Below, piece after piece: positions 4,874-5,318 of a stretch of 5,318 bases of DNA (within the stretch, counting starts at the first letter, position 1; each line of letters opens with the position of its first letter). The stretch comes from JBFLVQ01 sp040758525 (GTDB taxonomy: Bacteria; Acidobacteriota; Blastocatellia; Chloracidobacteriales; JADJPF01). Below the pieces are notes generated by a model. The model ran no database searches. It had not been told where the DNA came from and saw nothing but the letters and a program-made list of their open reading frames with translations. The stretch spans positions 1 through 5,318 of the forward strand of contig JBFLVQ010000656.1 in the NCBI GenBank assembly GCA_040758525.1. The letters are read 5' to 3'. Made by a program: the position numbers and the translations under genes.

Positions 4874-5318
4874 TTAAGGAATGGTATAGCCGAAATGTTC
4901 TAACATAGTTCGGCCCTTTTCGCCTTTTAAGAAATCATCAAACTTTTTTGCCAACTCTGGGTGTTTACTCTGCTTGATTATGCATAAAGCTTGATCAATT
5001 GGTTTATGCAGCTTCTCATCAACAGTGATGAATTTCTCACCTGGTTTTACCAGGGAAAAAGGAATGAATACAAGCTCTACATTGCCGGTCTTAGCATACT
5101 GATAAGCCGCATTCACGTTTTCACCATAGACAATTTTGGCTTCTACCTTTGGCCAGATTCCTACTGCTTCCATACTTTCTTTGGCAGCAGCACCATAAGG
5201 CGCGAGATCCGGTTTTGCTATGGCAATCCGCTTAAATACAGGTTTTACTATGTCCTCAAGGGAAGCAGGGGTTTCCTTGGCATCTTGTGGCCACCATACA
5301 ACCAACCTCCCTCTTGCG
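4874..5318 (-). CDS. modA: Molybdate ABC transporter substrate-binding protein ModA, C-terminal part (cut by window edge)
   Basis: The minus strand is open from the window edge to the TAA at 4874-4876 and encodes about 147 residues, against roughly 250 for full ModA; the N-terminal lobe lies outside. ModA is the periplasmic protein that captures molybdate or tungstate and hands it to the ModBC transporter. Markers in order are GRLVVWW, the IAIAKPDLAPYGAAAKESM block, GENVNAAYQYAKTGNVELVFIP (the ligand-contacting Val region), and the C-terminal KKFDDFLKGEKGRTMLEHFGY that closes the family. The apparent start at TTG 5303-5305 is not real, because the frame continues with ARGR upstream into the edge. 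No modB or modC follows downstream, where a partner would be expected; instead there is a 0.5-kb stretch of remnants. The transporter genes may lie elsewhere or be lost. The PFSLV segment, where GFVALS is common, is a mild deviation. Confidence 0.88.
   Translation of the reverse strand, partial: ARGRLVVWWPQDAKETPASLEDIVKPVFKRIAIAKPDLAPYGAAAKESMEAVGIWPKVEAKIVYGENVNAAYQYAKTGNVELVFIPFSLVKPGEKFITVDEKLHKPIDQALCIIKQSKHPELAKKFDDFLKGEKGRTMLEHFGYTIP

Noticed and set aside
5303..5305. TTG as the start of a short ModA-like protein
   Set aside because: The frame continues upstream with ModA-like residues to the window edge, so the gene is cut, not short.
1..5318. CRISPR array, insertion sequence or integrase attachment sites
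   Set aside because: No regularly spaced repeats, transposase motifs or terminal inverted repeats with target duplications were seen. The tRNA parts are not a simple att duplication because they do not overlap in tRNA coordinates.

Overview
The window looks bacterial. Genes are preceded by Shine-Dalgarno sequences, the secreted acylase has a lipid-free Sec-type signal peptide, one perfect TATAAT box is visible, and the recognisable families (ModA, DUF2199, DinB-like, penicillin acylase) are mainly bacterial. I cannot name the genus. Coding density is low, and the gaps hold decayed pieces of other genes (an S9 peptidase C-terminus, a response-regulator receiver C-terminus, possibly the N-terminus of an acyl-CoA ligase). 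This suggests a region, or a genome, undergoing gene erosion and rearrangement. Base composition is uneven: the left-edge gene is very AT-rich, while the acylase is close to balanced.

Layout. 1-279 (+): C-terminus of an AT-rich three-helix membrane protein, cut by the window edge. 280-474: non-coding, with two small dyads. 475-617 (+): the most unusual locus of the window, a circularly permuted tRNA-Cys(GCA) gene. The 3' part of the tRNA (D-stem 3' strand, anticodon arm, T arm, 3' acceptor strand, U73) comes first at 507-558. An 11-nt linker follows, then the 5' part (5' acceptor strand, D-stem 5' strand, D-loop) at 570-590. Rejoined, the parts give a canonical 73-nt tRNA with a perfect 7-bp acceptor stem. 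Outside the two parts lie a perfect 11-bp inverted repeat (475-485 with 607-617) and a second 6-bp complement (496-501 with 593-598), so the transcript ends would be clamped next to the D arm. A G-less, C-rich tract (615-669) and a nested dyad (687-723) follow.

725-2896 (-): a complete secreted penicillin/AHL-acylase-type Ntn hydrolase with its catalytic residues in place. 3011-3225 (+): remnant of an S9 prolyl oligopeptidase. 3248-3751 (-): DUF2199 protein. 3872-4348 (-): DinB-like protein with a GTG start and strong RBS. 4398-4505 (-): receiver-domain remnant. 4769-4834 (+): very tentative ligase N-terminal remnant. 4874-5318 (-): C-terminal part of the molybdate-binding protein ModA, running off the right edge.

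The protein genes do not form an evident pathway or operon; they look like independent units separated by remnants. The tRNA locus is the candidate for a new system. Permuted tRNA genes are well established in some unicellular algae and a few archaea, and permuted genes giving two-piece RNAs are known for bacterial tmRNA. I know of no established bacterial case of a permuted tRNA-Cys, but I could not search for one.
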